A stretch of 15,400 bases of DNA from Euryarchaeota archaeon RBG_13_57_23 (GCA_001800675.1 MGVW01000010.1:166-15565); one strand, 5' to 3'. Counted from the stretch's first letter, positions 6,361 through 14,659 are shown. Program-made: numbers and translations. The notes: a model not told the origin generated them from the letters alone.

Positions 6361-8337
6361 ATGGACGTGCTACAGTACGCATGGCTCATACCGGTGTTCC
6401 CGTTCATCGCCTTCATACTGATAGCACTGATTCCGAAGAGGACTCTCGGATGGGAGGACGGCTGGGGATACGCCATCGCAGGTGCGGGCGGCGCTCTTGT
6501 GCTCTCATCCCTCGTGATTTGGGAGGTCCTGAACGGTCATACGCTGACCGAAGACGCTCCTCGGACCACATGGCTGATAATCGGCGACTACGAGGTCACA
6601 TTCGGCATCTGGATAGACCAGCTTGCTGCGCTGATGCTCCTGATCGTTTCGATAGTCGGCACTCTGGTCGTAGTCTATTCCGGCGGGTACATGCACGCGG
6701 AGGGCGAGACGAGACGCAGGTACTACGCCGAGATTATGCTCTTCATATCGGTCATGTACGGCCTGGTCATAGCCGACAACTACCTCCAGATGTTCATCTT
6801 CTGGGAGCTGGTCGGTCTGTGCTCCTATCTGCTCATCGGCTTCTGGTATCAGAAGCCGTCCGCTGCGAGCGCGGCCAAGCGCGCGTTCATAGTCACGCGC
6901 GTGGGCGACATCATGTTCATGGCAGGCATCATCCTGCTGTTCAAGTATGTCGGCAACCTCGACTTTGCGGTCCTGTTCGACATCAACAGCGGCACCCCGG
7001 GTGCCCCCACGGTCCCCTCGGACATACTGATCCTGTCCACTGCGCTGATATTCGGCGGCGCGATCGGCAAGAGCGCCCAATTCCCGCTTCACGAGTGGCT
7101 GCCTGACGCGATGGAAGGCCCGACTACAGTGTCTGCGCTTATCCACGCGGCGACCATGGTCAAGGCGGGTGTCTACCTGACCGCAAGGACATATCCCCTT
7201 CTGGTTCAGACCCCCGAGAGCCTATTGTTCGTCGCTGTGATCGGAGGCGTCACCGCTCTGATAGCTGCGAGCTGCGCTCTAGCGGCCAACGATATCAAGA
7301 GGGTTCTGGCATACAGCACCATCAGCCAGCTTGGATACATGATCCTTGGATTGGGGGCCGGTGGATACCTCGTGTACCACTTGCAGGACCCGAACGGATA
7401 CACGGCAGCGACCTTCCACATGATGAACCACGCGTTCTTCAAGGCGCTCCTGTTCCTCTGCGCTGGCAGCGTCATTCACGCGGTCGGCACGAACGACATG
7501 CGTCTCATGGGCGGGCTGCGCAAACACATGAAGATCACATCGACCACGATGCTCATCGGAGCGTTAGCTATCGCGGGCGTGCCGCCTCTATCTGGATTCT
7601 GGAGCAAGGACGAGGTGCTGGCGGCAGTGTATCATGCCGGAGACCTCGACCCGATCTTCCTGCTGCTGTGGGTGCTCGGCATCGTTACCGCCTTCATGAC
7701 GGCCTTCTACATGTTCAGGATGTGGTTCATGACCTTCGCGGGAGAGGCCCGGTCGACATATCACGCCCACGAGTCGCCCAAGATCATGACCATACCGCTC
7801 ATCATACTGGCCGGCCTCGCGATTACGTCTGGCTTTGCTCTGCTGGCGGGAGACGGGTTCAAAGCGTTCATGGAACTTCCGATAGAGGAGTATGTCATCC
7901 CGGGCCACGAATCGACGTTCGACATAGCGGTTGAGATATTCACCGACCCGCTGACCTATGTGTCTCTCGTTCTTGCAGTAGTGGGCATCCTGCTGGCATA
8001 TCGGATGTACTACGTGCCTGGGTTCGATAGGTCGATATTCGCCAGAGGCGCCGCAGGCACCATGCAGAGGGCGCTCGAGAACAGACTGTACATCAGCAAG
8101 TTCTATGACGATTTCGCATACAAAGTCTGGTACGGGTTCTCGATCGTGTGCGACGCGTTCGACAGGCGCGTCATAGATGGCGCCGTCAACGGGTTCTCAT
8201 ACCTGGGCGCCAACACCGGCGGAGTCATAAGGAAGGCTCAGAGTGGCAACGTGCAGAGGTACGCGAGCCTGATCATAGTCGGCATCGTCATCCTGCTAGC
8301 ACTACTGTTGTTCGTCGTTCCGTGGGGAGGTTGGTGA
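6361..8337 (+). CDS. nuoL: Complex I subunit L (NuoL/ND5-like), distal antiporter-like pump
   Basis: This 658-residue subunit has about 16 membrane helices and is the distal proton (or ion) pump, with a long lateral helix at its C-terminus that runs along the membrane arm. Pump residues are in place: E149 in IFWELVG, D183 in TRVGD, K237 in GKSAQFPLHEWLPDA, and a Lys in the later HAFFKALLFL segment. GFWSKDEVL is the usual broken-helix motif. A polar linker and amphipathic stretch around 560-630 fit the lateral helix, followed by a final hydrophobic anchor ending in VVPWGGW. ATG 6361 begins one base after the nuoK stop with AGGTGG upstream. The length is normal for NuoL. Confidence 0.96.
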   Translation: MDVLQYAWLIPVFPFIAFILIALIPKRTLGWEDGWGYAIAGAGGALVLSSLVIWEVLNGHTLTEDAPRTTWLIIGDYEVTFGIWIDQLAALMLLIVSIVGTLVVVYSGGYMHAEGETRRRYYAEIMLFISVMYGLVIADNYLQMFIFWELVGLCSYLLIGFWYQKPSAASAAKRAFIVTRVGDIMFMAGIILLFKYVGNLDFAVLFDINSGTPGAPTVPSDILILSTALIFGGAIGKSAQFPLHEWLPDAMEGPTTVSALIHAATMVKAGVYLTARTYPLLVQTPESLLFVAVIGGVTALIAASCALAANDIKRVLAYSTISQLGYMILGLGAGGYLVYHLQDPNGYTAATFHMMNHAFFKALLFLCAGSVIHAVGTNDMRLMGGLRKHMKITSTTMLIGALAIAGVPPLSGFWSKDEVLAAVYHAGDLDPIFLLLWVLGIVTAFMTAFYMFRMWFMTFAGEARSTYHAHESPKIMTIPLIILAGLAITSGFALLAGDGFKAFMELPIEEYVIPGHESTFDIAVEIFTDPLTYVSLVLAVVGILLAYRMYYVPGFDRSIFARGAAGTMQRALENRLYISKFYDDFAYKVWYGFSIVCDAFDRRVIDGAVNGFSYLGANTGGVIRKAQSGNVQRYASLIIVGIVILLALLLFVVPWGGW

Positions 8338-8340
8338 GTC

Positions 8341-9867
8341 ATGTTCGGAAGCATCCCGATCATCTCGATCATAATATTGCTACCTCTCATTGGCGCCATC
8401 GCAACGTTCTGCCTCGGCAGGTACGAGAAGTATGCGAAGTGGGTGGCACTCTCGTTCTCGCTGGCCGCACTTGTGCTCTCGGTGCTCGTGGCCGTCGATT
8501 TCATGGTGGAGCCCGACGGCTCGGCCACGGGCTATCACGAGGGCAACGGATTCTTCGACTTCCAGTACTATGAGGAGTACTCTTGGATCCAGTCGCTCGG
8601 CATACGGTACATCGTGGGCCTGGACGGCATAGGTCTACCGCTGTTCCTCCTCACAACGCTTCTCACAACTCTGTCGATCCTGTTCTCCTGGGACACGAAG
8701 CACCGACCGAAGGCGTACTTCGGATTGATGTTGATACTTGAGGTCGGGGTCCTCGGCGTATTCTCCACTCTCGACTACTTTGTCTTCTACATCTTCTGGG
8801 AAGTCGTCCTGATCCCGATGTACTTCTTGATAGGCGTCTGGGGAGGCCCAAGAAAGGACTACGCCGCCATCAAGTTCTTCATTTACACGCACATCGCAAG
8901 CCTTGCGATGCTCATCGCCATCATGGCGATGTACTTCCAATCAGGCATCAACTCCTTCGGGATGGAGGACATCTGGAGGGCGGGGCTTTCCGAGTTCGGC
9001 CGGACATTCCAGATCGTGGCGTTTGCTGCCACCTTCTTCGGCTTCGGGGTCAAGTTGCCGATGGTGCCCTTCCACACTTGGCTGCCTGATGCGCACGTCG
9101 AGGCTCCGACCGCTGGGAGCGTTCTCCTGGCAGGCCTGCTGCTCAAGATGGGCGGCTACGGCATAATCAGGGTCTCGATGCCCACGTTGCCCGAGGGGGC
9201 CGACGCGATGCAGCTCGTGATGGCAGTCATTGCGGTCGCCAGCATCCTCTACGGAGCTATGGTCTGTCTTGCCCAGCGCGATCTGAAGAAGATGGTCGCG
9301 TACAGCTCGATCAGCCACATGGGGTTCGTGCTCCTAGGGTTTGCCACATTCACGCAGCTGGGTATCGTGGCGGGTGTGTTCCAGATGTTCGCTCACGGTC
9401 TCGTGACCGCGGTCCTGTTCATGATGTGCGGCGTCGTGCAGCATCACGCTGGCACAAGGATGATACCGAGCCTCGGAGGGCTCTCCAAGAAGATGCCGAA
9501 CGCGGCCACGATGATGACCATCGGCTTCTTGGCGTCCTTGGGACTGCCGGGGCTCGTCAGCTTCGCTGCGGAGTTCATGGTCTTTGCGAGCGTCTACCAG
9601 ACATGGGGCCTCTGGCTGCTTGTTCCGATGATTGCAGTCGCCGTCACCGCGGGTTACTATCTGTGGGCCTTGCAGAGGTCGATGTTCGGCCCGTTGACAG
9701 AGAACATAGACACATCGCACGTGCACGACATCAACTGGTTCGAGGGAGTGCCCGTGGGTACGCTGATTGCTCTCATAGCGATATTCGGAGTCTTCCCGCT
9801 GGTCGTGTTCAAGTACATCGACCCCGCGGTCCGGATAGTCCAAGTGCTGTTCGCAGGAGGTGGATGA
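8341..9867 (+). CDS. nuoM: Complex I subunit M (NuoM/ND4-like), antiporter-like pump
   Basis: This is a 508-residue membrane pump subunit with about 14 helices. Key residues are conserved: E154 in IFWEVVLIPMYF, K238 in FGVKLPMVPFHTWLPDA, K269 in LLLKMGGYG, and E411 in SFAAEFMVF (E. coli NuoM E407, the link towards NuoL). LKKMVAYSSISHMGF is the other family hallmark. The start ATG 8341 lies three bases after nuoL, with GGAGGTTGGTGA before it. The stop lies one base before the nuoN ATG. Nothing is truncated. Confidence 0.96.
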   Translation: MFGSIPIISIIILLPLIGAIATFCLGRYEKYAKWVALSFSLAALVLSVLVAVDFMVEPDGSATGYHEGNGFFDFQYYEEYSWIQSLGIRYIVGLDGIGLPLFLLTTLLTTLSILFSWDTKHRPKAYFGLMLILEVGVLGVFSTLDYFVFYIFWEVVLIPMYFLIGVWGGPRKDYAAIKFFIYTHIASLAMLIAIMAMYFQSGINSFGMEDIWRAGLSEFGRTFQIVAFAATFFGFGVKLPMVPFHTWLPDAHVEAPTAGSVLLAGLLLKMGGYGIIRVSMPTLPEGADAMQLVMAVIAVASILYGAMVCLAQRDLKKMVAYSSISHMGFVLLGFATFTQLGIVAGVFQMFAHGLVTAVLFMMCGVVQHHAGTRMIPSLGGLSKKMPNAATMMTIGFLASLGLPGLVSFAAEFMVFASVYQTWGLWLLVPMIAVAVTAGYYLWALQRSMFGPLTENIDTSHVHDINWFEGVPVGTLIALIAIFGVFPLVVFKYIDPAVRIVQVLFAGGG

Positions 9868-9868
9868 G

Positions 9869-11356
9869 ATGGCTGTGTGGAATTACCTCGAGTCGCTCCT
9901 GCCCCAGCTCGTCCTCATAGCGTTCGCGCTCGTGTTACCTGCGTTGGACTATCTGTTCAAGGACAAGCGGGTGCTGGCCCTCGTCGCACTAGTTCCATTG
10001 GTGTCCCTCGTGGTATTACTCGTGGGATGGCTGTTCCTGGATGCCTGGACAGTTTCCACTAGCATGCTGGACCTGATCGAGGTCAACGCCTTCTCCGGAC
10101 TGTTCATGCTGGTCTTTCTGTTCGTGGGCATAGTGGTTGTGCTCGGCTCCCCAGAGTTCATAAGGGCCGACAGGAACCAAGGCGAGTACTATTCTCTGAT
10201 ATTGTTGGCCATAGTCGGTATGACCGTTGTTGCCGAGTCCACGGATCTGATCGCGCTATTCGTCGGGCTCGAGATCGCAGGCATATCGTCGTTTGCCCTG
10301 TCTGGTTTCCGGAAGTCCGAAAAGAGGTCGGCCGAGGCGGCCACGAAGTACTTCATCATAGGAGGATTCTCGTCGGCCCTTACGCTCTTCGCGATAACGC
10401 TCATCTACGGCATTGCAGGCACCACGAGGATCGCGGGAATCGAACCGATGCTTGCAGGCAACCCTGCTGGGATCGACGCGGAGCCGATACTCACACTGGC
10501 TTCGGTGCTGCTCATGGCGGGGCTCGGCTTCAAGATCGCCATGGTCCCGTTCCATATGTGGGCCCCGGACGTGTACGAGGGGGCTCCGACACCGATCTCC
10601 GGGCTCTTGGCAGCGGCGTCGAAGAAGATGGGCTTCGCAGCCCTGTTCAAGATATTCCTCATCGGCATGATCCTGACAAAGACCGATTGGGAGGTTGCTA
10701 TAGCCGCTCTTGCGATCATCACGATGACGGTCGGAAACCTGGTCGCGGTCTCGCAGACCAGTATCAAAAGGATGCTGGCGTATTCTTCGATCGCTCAGGC
10801 GGGCTACATCCTGATAGCTCTGCCTGTCGGGACGCAATACGCCCTTGCGGGAGGACTCTTCCATATCTTGACACACGCGTTCATGAAGTCAGGGGCGTTC
10901 ATGGTCGTCGCCGCGATGGGCGCGGTCGCAATCGGCGAGCGTTTGGAGGACTTCAAGGGACTGAACAAGAGGTCACCGATCTTGGCGCTGACGATGACGC
11001 TCTTCCTGCTGTCACTCGCAGGCATCCCGCCTCTGGCCGGGTTCGCGAGCAAGTTCGTGCTCTTCTCGTCTGCCGTGTCCGCGTCCCTTGACCCCGGGCC
11101 CTCTTGGCTCATTTGGCTCGCGGTGGCAGGCGTTCTCAACAGCGCGCTGTCCCTTTACTATTACGCTCGTGTGATCAAGTACATGTACATGGACAAAGGA
11201 CTCGAGACGACCGTGAAGGTGCCCCCGATCCTGACGGTTGCAATCCTCTTTGCCGTCGTCATGGTAGTGGGGATCGGTATCTTCCCGGACCCGTTCGTCG
11301 AGGCCTGTCGCACGGCGGCCGAGGCCTTCGCAGGACTGCCCTCCGGTTGGCCTTAA
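9869..11356 (+). CDS. nuoN: Complex I subunit N (NuoN/ND2-like), antiporter-like pump
   Basis: This is a 495-residue, about 14-helix pump subunit nearest the quinone module. Recognisable residues are E135 in FVGLEIAGIS, K160 in ATKYFIIGG, K222 in LGFKIAMVPFHMWAPDVYEGAP and the paired K252-K253 in AASKKMGF. IKRMLAYSSIAQAGY is the other family signature. ATG 9869 is chosen because GGAGGTG ends seven bases earlier; an in-frame GTG at 9860 would lie inside that ribosome binding site. This is the last gene of the nuo operon; the stop TAA falls at the hairpin described next. Confidence 0.95.
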   Translation: MAVWNYLESLLPQLVLIAFALVLPALDYLFKDKRVLALVALVPLVSLVVLLVGWLFLDAWTVSTSMLDLIEVNAFSGLFMLVFLFVGIVVVLGSPEFIRADRNQGEYYSLILLAIVGMTVVAESTDLIALFVGLEIAGISSFALSGFRKSEKRSAEAATKYFIIGGFSSALTLFAITLIYGIAGTTRIAGIEPMLAGNPAGIDAEPILTLASVLLMAGLGFKIAMVPFHMWAPDVYEGAPTPISGLLAAASKKMGFAALFKIFLIGMILTKTDWEVAIAALAIITMTVGNLVAVSQTSIKRMLAYSSIAQAGYILIALPVGTQYALAGGLFHILTHAFMKSGAFMVVAAMGAVAIGERLEDFKGLNKRSPILALTMTLFLLSLAGIPPLAGFASKFVLFSSAVSASLDPGPSWLIWLAVAGVLNSALSLYYYARVIKYMYMDKGLETTVKVPPILTVAILFAVVMVVGIGIFPDPFVEACRTAAEAFAGLPSGWP

Positions 11357-11383
11357 ATCAAAGGCCAAACTCCATCAGTTTTT
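11347..11383 (+). terminator. Hairpin plus T-run at the end of the nuo operon
   Basis: TTGGCCTT (11347-11354) and AAGGCCAA (11361-11368) form a perfect 8-base stem with a six-base loop that includes most of the nuoN stop codon. A T5 run follows at 11379-11383. Archaeal RNA polymerase terminates mainly on T-runs, so the T-run is the likely active part and the stem may protect the mRNA end. The role is inferred from position and structure only. Confidence 0.45.
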
Positions 11384-11426
11384 CGTCGAGCCAGATGCTC
11401 CGAAATCACATCAGCCAGAAGGCATT

Positions 11427-11437
11427 ACGCTTAAGTA
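11427..11437 (+). promoter_or_regulatory. Candidate promoter of the polyprenyl synthase gene
   Basis: ACGCTTAAGTA contains a plausible TATA-like box (CTTAAGTA, 11430-11437). Transcription about 25 bases downstream would begin near 11458-11463, at the ATG chosen for the next gene, giving a leaderless message. The 9-mer ACGCTTAAG recurs at 14284-14292, again in front of a gene. Confidence 0.4.
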
Positions 11438-11462
11438 GGCAATGGGTTATATGCGCATCACC

Positions 11463-12434
11463 ATGACGACATCGCCATGGGACTTCGGCATCAAGAAAGA
11501 GCTACGGATGGTCAACGACAAGCTCCATGAAATGGTGAAGTCCCAGGAGAAGGTTCTGACGGAGGCATCGCTCCATGTCATCGACGCAGGCGGCAAGCGC
11601 ATCCGCCCGACCGTGACGATACTAGCCTACAAGGCTTTCGGAGGCACGGACCTCAAGAAGATCGTCGACATCGCCGCGGGGTTCGAGCTCATACATTCGG
11701 CCACCCTCGTTCATGACGACATCAACGACGGCGGCTCCACAAGGCGGGGCCGAGAGACGGTCTACAAGAAGTGGGGTCTTCATTCTGCCGTTGTCACCGG
11801 CGATTTCCTCTTCGTCAAGGCCTTCCGGTTGGGGGGCGTGTTTGACAAAGTCGTCGTCGAGACCACGGCGGACGCCTGCGCTGCGCTCGCCGAAGGCGAG
11901 ATCCTTCAGAACCGGTACAGGCACAGGAAGGACCTCAGCGTCGACACCTATCTGCAGGTCGCTGAGAGGAAGACCGCACAGCCCATCAGGGCGGGCGCAA
12001 TGGTAGGAGCATATCTTGCTGGCGCGACCGCGGACGAGATATCCGCAATGGGCAGCTACGGGCTCGACCTGGGCATAGCGTTCCAGATCATAGACGACGT
12101 CCTGGATTTTACGGGGGACGAGAAGAAGACCGGGAAGACGGCAGGCAACGACTTGAAAGAGGGCAATCTGACGCTCCCCTCCCTTCTAGCCATCAAGGCC
12201 TCGGAGGAGATCAAGAAAGCCATCTTCGAAGTCATCACATCGGAGACCCCGTCAAGCGAGGACGTCCGTAGGTGCGCCAAGCTCGTTGTCAAGTCCGGGG
12301 CCATCGAGAAGGCGAAAGGCATGAGCGAGTACTACGGCATGGAGGCGCTCGGGCATCTTGGGTGCTTGACGAACACTGAGTACAGCGGTGGCCTGAGAGA
12401 CCTCGTCAAGAAGGTACTCGAGCGGGACTCGTAG
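11463..12434 (+). CDS. Polyprenyl diphosphate synthase (trans-type)
   Basis: This 323-residue enzyme condenses isopentenyl diphosphate units onto an allylic diphosphate. All catalytic motifs are seen: GGKRIRP (43-49, IPP binding), the first Asp-rich motif DDIND (85-89) followed by RRG (94-96), and the second DDVLD (211-215), then GNDLKEGNLTLP. The residue five positions before the first Asp-rich motif is Ala80, in HSATLVHDD. A small residue here, and the resemblance to IspB/heptaprenyl synthases, argue for a C20 or longer product rather than C15. It could serve archaeal lipids or a quinone tail; the neighbouring genes suit the latter. ATG 11463 is preferred because the candidate promoter would start the mRNA there; ATG 11442 and 11451 are alternatives. 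The length is normal for the family. Confidence 0.9.
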   Translation: MTTSPWDFGIKKELRMVNDKLHEMVKSQEKVLTEASLHVIDAGGKRIRPTVTILAYKAFGGTDLKKIVDIAAGFELIHSATLVHDDINDGGSTRRGRETVYKKWGLHSAVVTGDFLFVKAFRLGGVFDKVVVETTADACAALAEGEILQNRYRHRKDLSVDTYLQVAERKTAQPIRAGAMVGAYLAGATADEISAMGSYGLDLGIAFQIIDDVLDFTGDEKKTGKTAGNDLKEGNLTLPSLLAIKASEEIKKAIFEVITSETPSSEDVRRCAKLVVKSGAIEKAKGMSEYYGMEALGHLGCLTNTEYSGGLRDLVKKVLERDS

Positions 12435-12443
12435 GTGATGTAA

Positions 12444-13169
12444 TTGGATCCGCATGGGATGTCCACCAGAGAATGGCACGACCTCATGGATGCCATGGAG
12501 GAGGTCGGACCTTACTATGAGCGGGTGAACTGGCTTATCACCTTCGGAATGGTCGACCGGTGGCGAAAGAAGGTTGCTGCGCTGGCCAAGTCCGAGGACA
12601 CCGTGCTCGAGATCGGCTCGGGTCCCGGCAATTTCACGAAGCATTTGTCATCAAAGAGTGTTTTCGCCCTCGAACCGTCACCCGAACTTTCGAGAGCCGC
12701 GGTGAAGGATGTCGACCCTGAGCGTGTATCGTTCCTCAGAGGCGTGGGGGAGGAGATACCCTTGATGGCGGGCAGCGTCGACAAGGTGTTCTGCGTCTTC
12801 TCGTTCCGCGACTTCTTCGACAAAGAGCGGAGCATGGGCGAGATGCACAGAGTGCTCAAGGAAGGCGGTGAGGCGTTCGTCGTCGACATGGCGAAACCGC
12901 CTCCTGGCCCGCTTGCGAAGATGCTCGAAGTCCATGTGAGGCGCATGGTCCCTCCGCTGACACGTGTTGCCGTCCCAGCCGCGGCGAGGGAGAGATGGGC
13001 TAGAGATCCCTATGCGAAGCTCTTGGAGACCTACGAGGCCTTCGGCTCCACGAGGATCTACGAGGATCTGATGAAGCGGACTGGCTTTTCCGAGGTGACC
13101 ACGGAATACTTGGAGTTGAAGGGTGCGACGATGACCAGGGGGAAGAAACCTTGGAAGTCGACGTCCTGA
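12444..13169 (+). CDS. UbiE/MenG-type SAM-dependent C-methyltransferase
   Basis: This 241-residue class I methyltransferase has SAM motif VLEIGSGPG (54-62), an acidic ribose-binding residue in ALEPSPE, and the UbiE/MenG-like segment FSFRDFFDK (119-127) followed by RVLKEGG (136-142), where classical members read FGLRNVxDK and RVLKPGG. The N-terminal YERVNWLITFGMVDRWR also fits the family. Members methylate the ring of demethylmenaquinone or related quinones. The location between a polyprenyl synthase and a geranylgeranyl-reductase-type protein, downstream of complex I, supports a quinone role, but the substrate cannot be read from sequence. Start TTG 12444 has GGTGATG (12434-12440) just upstream; ATG 12459 is the alternative without a good site. 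The gap to the preceding gene is nine bases. Confidence 0.85.
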   Translation: MDPHGMSTREWHDLMDAMEEVGPYYERVNWLITFGMVDRWRKKVAALAKSEDTVLEIGSGPGNFTKHLSSKSVFALEPSPELSRAAVKDVDPERVSFLRGVGEEIPLMAGSVDKVFCVFSFRDFFDKERSMGEMHRVLKEGGEAFVVDMAKPPPGPLAKMLEVHVRRMVPPLTRVAVPAAARERWARDPYAKLLETYEAFGSTRIYEDLMKRTGFSEVTTEYLELKGATMTRGKKPWKSTS

Positions 13170-14236
13170 TAATCGGCGCGGGTCCGGCAGGTAGCACGAC
13201 CGCCAAGTACTGCGCGGGCAATGGCCTTGATGTTCTTCTGATCGACAGGCGCAGGGAAATCGGCTACCCGGTACAGTGCGGTGAGTTTCTCCCCGCGGTC
13301 AAAGAGATGTACTCGATGTTCCCAGAGACTTCTGATCTTGAGGAATTGCTGACGGTCGATAGCTCACTGGTCATGGGCAGGTCGGATTCTATCGATCTCA
13401 TATCTCCAAAGGGGCGGGTCTATCGGGTCCCGTTTGAGGGACTCACACTGGATCGCAGGTTGTTCGACAAGCACCTGGCAAAGCTTGCGGTCGAAGCAGG
13501 CGCGAGGCTCGAAACAGCCACATCAATGCACTCGATCGAAAACGGTGTGGCCGCGACCACCCTGGGGGAGATCAAGGCAAAGGTGATAGTTGGTGCGGAT
13601 GGCCCGAACTCCAGGACTGCGCGCGAGGTTGGGCTGCAACGTCCCCCGGCAAGATACCCAGCGGTTGCGTGTCAGGCAGAAGGAACCTTCGAGCCTGTTG
13701 TGAAGATGTATTTTGGCTCAGTGGCTCCCGGAGGGTATGGATGGGTGATTCCGAAGAACAAGAGGGCGAATGTCGGCATCGGGTTCAGACCAGATCTTCT
13801 AAAGGATAGGCCCTCGGAACTGTTCGAGAAGTTTGCGAAGAAGATAGGAGTGACCTCATTCACGGATGTCACCATGGGGTTCGTCCCACAGTCCGGGCCT
13901 GTTGCCAGGACCGTTCACGGCAACGCCATGCTCGTAGGGGACTCTGCGGGCCATGTGATGGCGAGCAACGGTGGAGGCATCCCCATAGCCATGATTGCGG
14001 GAAGGATAGCCGGGAAAACGATCAGGGAGCACCTGGAGAATGGAATCCCGCTGGATGCTTACGACCGTAGATGGAGGGAGATCATGGGCAAACCGCTGGC
14101 AGACTCACTCTGGACCAAGAAGCTGGGAGACCTGTTCTTCCCGTCGGACAGGCGAACGGAATTCGCAATGCGGGTGCTCGGTCGGAGAGGTCTCGCAAGG
14201 GCAATCCGATGCACGAGGGTGTTCTACATCATATGA
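13151..14236 (+). CDS. Geranylgeranyl reductase family FAD-dependent protein
   Basis: This 361-residue flavoprotein has the dinucleotide fold IGAGPAGS (8-15), the family CGE motif (43-45, in GYPVQCGE), ADGPNS (149-154), GGYGWVIPK (194-202) and the FAD-binding GDSAGHVMASNGGG (263-276). The family saturates isoprenoid chains: archaeal digeranylgeranylglycerophospholipids, or menaquinone tails (MenJ-type). The C-terminus is somewhat shorter than in typical ~390-residue lipid reductases. The start must be TTG 13151, since an in-frame TGA lies just upstream at 13133 and the GxGxxG motif begins at residue 8. It has a GGGGGAAG site in front and overlaps the methyltransferase gene by 19 bases, so the two are translated together. 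Lipid and quinone roles are both open; context favours the quinone or a dual role. Confidence 0.88.
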   Translation: MEVDVLIIGAGPAGSTTAKYCAGNGLDVLLIDRRREIGYPVQCGEFLPAVKEMYSMFPETSDLEELLTVDSSLVMGRSDSIDLISPKGRVYRVPFEGLTLDRRLFDKHLAKLAVEAGARLETATSMHSIENGVAATTLGEIKAKVIVGADGPNSRTAREVGLQRPPARYPAVACQAEGTFEPVVKMYFGSVAPGGYGWVIPKNKRANVGIGFRPDLLKDRPSELFEKFAKKIGVTSFTDVTMGFVPQSGPVARTVHGNAMLVGDSAGHVMASNGGGIPIAMIAGRIAGKTIREHLENGIPLDAYDRRWREIMGKPLADSLWTKKLGDLFFPSDRRTEFAMRVLGRRGLARAIRCTRVFYII

Positions 14237-14283
14237 TAGAGTGACTCCGATTCTAGTACCGCGGATGTATTGGTTCGTTGGCA

Positions 14284-14292
14284 ACGCTTAAG
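14284..14292 (+). promoter_or_regulatory. Candidate promoter element ACGCTTAAG before the small ASCH-like gene
   Basis: The 9-mer is identical to the one in front of the polyprenyl synthase. Transcription about 25 bases downstream would start near 14312, leaving a short leader that contains GGTGGA (14317-14322) before ATG 14327. The positions are consistent, but one motif shared by two sites is weak evidence. Confidence 0.35.
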
Positions 14293-14326
14293 CCTTGTAA
14301 CTGATACTCCTTGATAGGTGGATTGG

Positions 14327-14659
14327 ATGAGATTCCGAACAATGGACTTCTCACAAGACTGGAAGAAGCTTGATGACCGCGTGTTCGCGACCATCAGGAT
14401 ACAAAAGGGCGAGATGAAGTTCTCCCCGGACGAGAATGTCGAGATTGTGAGCCCCAGGAAGAAATTCAATGCGAACGTGCTCTACTCCTGCACTACGAAG
14501 ATGAAGGACATACCTATGACCTTCCTGCAGTACGACCTGGAGGGCAAGAAAGGAGAAACCAGGAGAGATCTCTACAACAAACTGGCCAAGAGGTATGCGA
14601 GGAACGACCCGCCTGAGGACAAGGACACAGTCATCATATATCTACTCGAGCGGCTCTAA
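14327..14659 (+). CDS. Small protein, possibly ASCH/PUA-like fold
   Basis: This is a 110-residue, highly charged soluble protein with no signal peptide or membrane segment. The layout, with an N-terminal (F)ATIRI-like strand, a KGE/SPDENVEIV segment, a beta strand ANVLYS and a helical part (TRRDLYNKLAKRYAR) before a last strand TVIIYLLERL, resembles ASCH/PUA-like RNA-binding domains. This assignment rests on pattern only. ATG 14327 is preferred over GTG 14318 because GGTGGA at 14317-14322 is well spaced for it. Its stop overlaps the end of the convergent nob1 gene by four bases. Neighbours that act on tRNA and rRNA (thiI, nob1) would suit an RNA-linked role, but they are on the other strand. 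Confidence 0.7.
   Translation: MRFRTMDFSQDWKKLDDRVFATIRIQKGEMKFSPDENVEIVSPRKKFNANVLYSCTTKMKDIPMTFLQYDLEGKKGETRRDLYNKLAKRYARNDPPEDKDTVIIYLLERL

Noticed and set aside
6381..7106. A 241-codon open frame on the + strand inside nuoL
   Set aside because: It is Arg/His/Asp-rich and lies in another frame of a clear NuoL with intact motifs; GC-rich coding DNA produces such frames.
6505..7146. A 213-codon open frame on the minus strand opposite nuoL
   Set aside because: It has low-complexity charged composition typical of an antisense shadow, with no ribosome binding site or recognisable motif.
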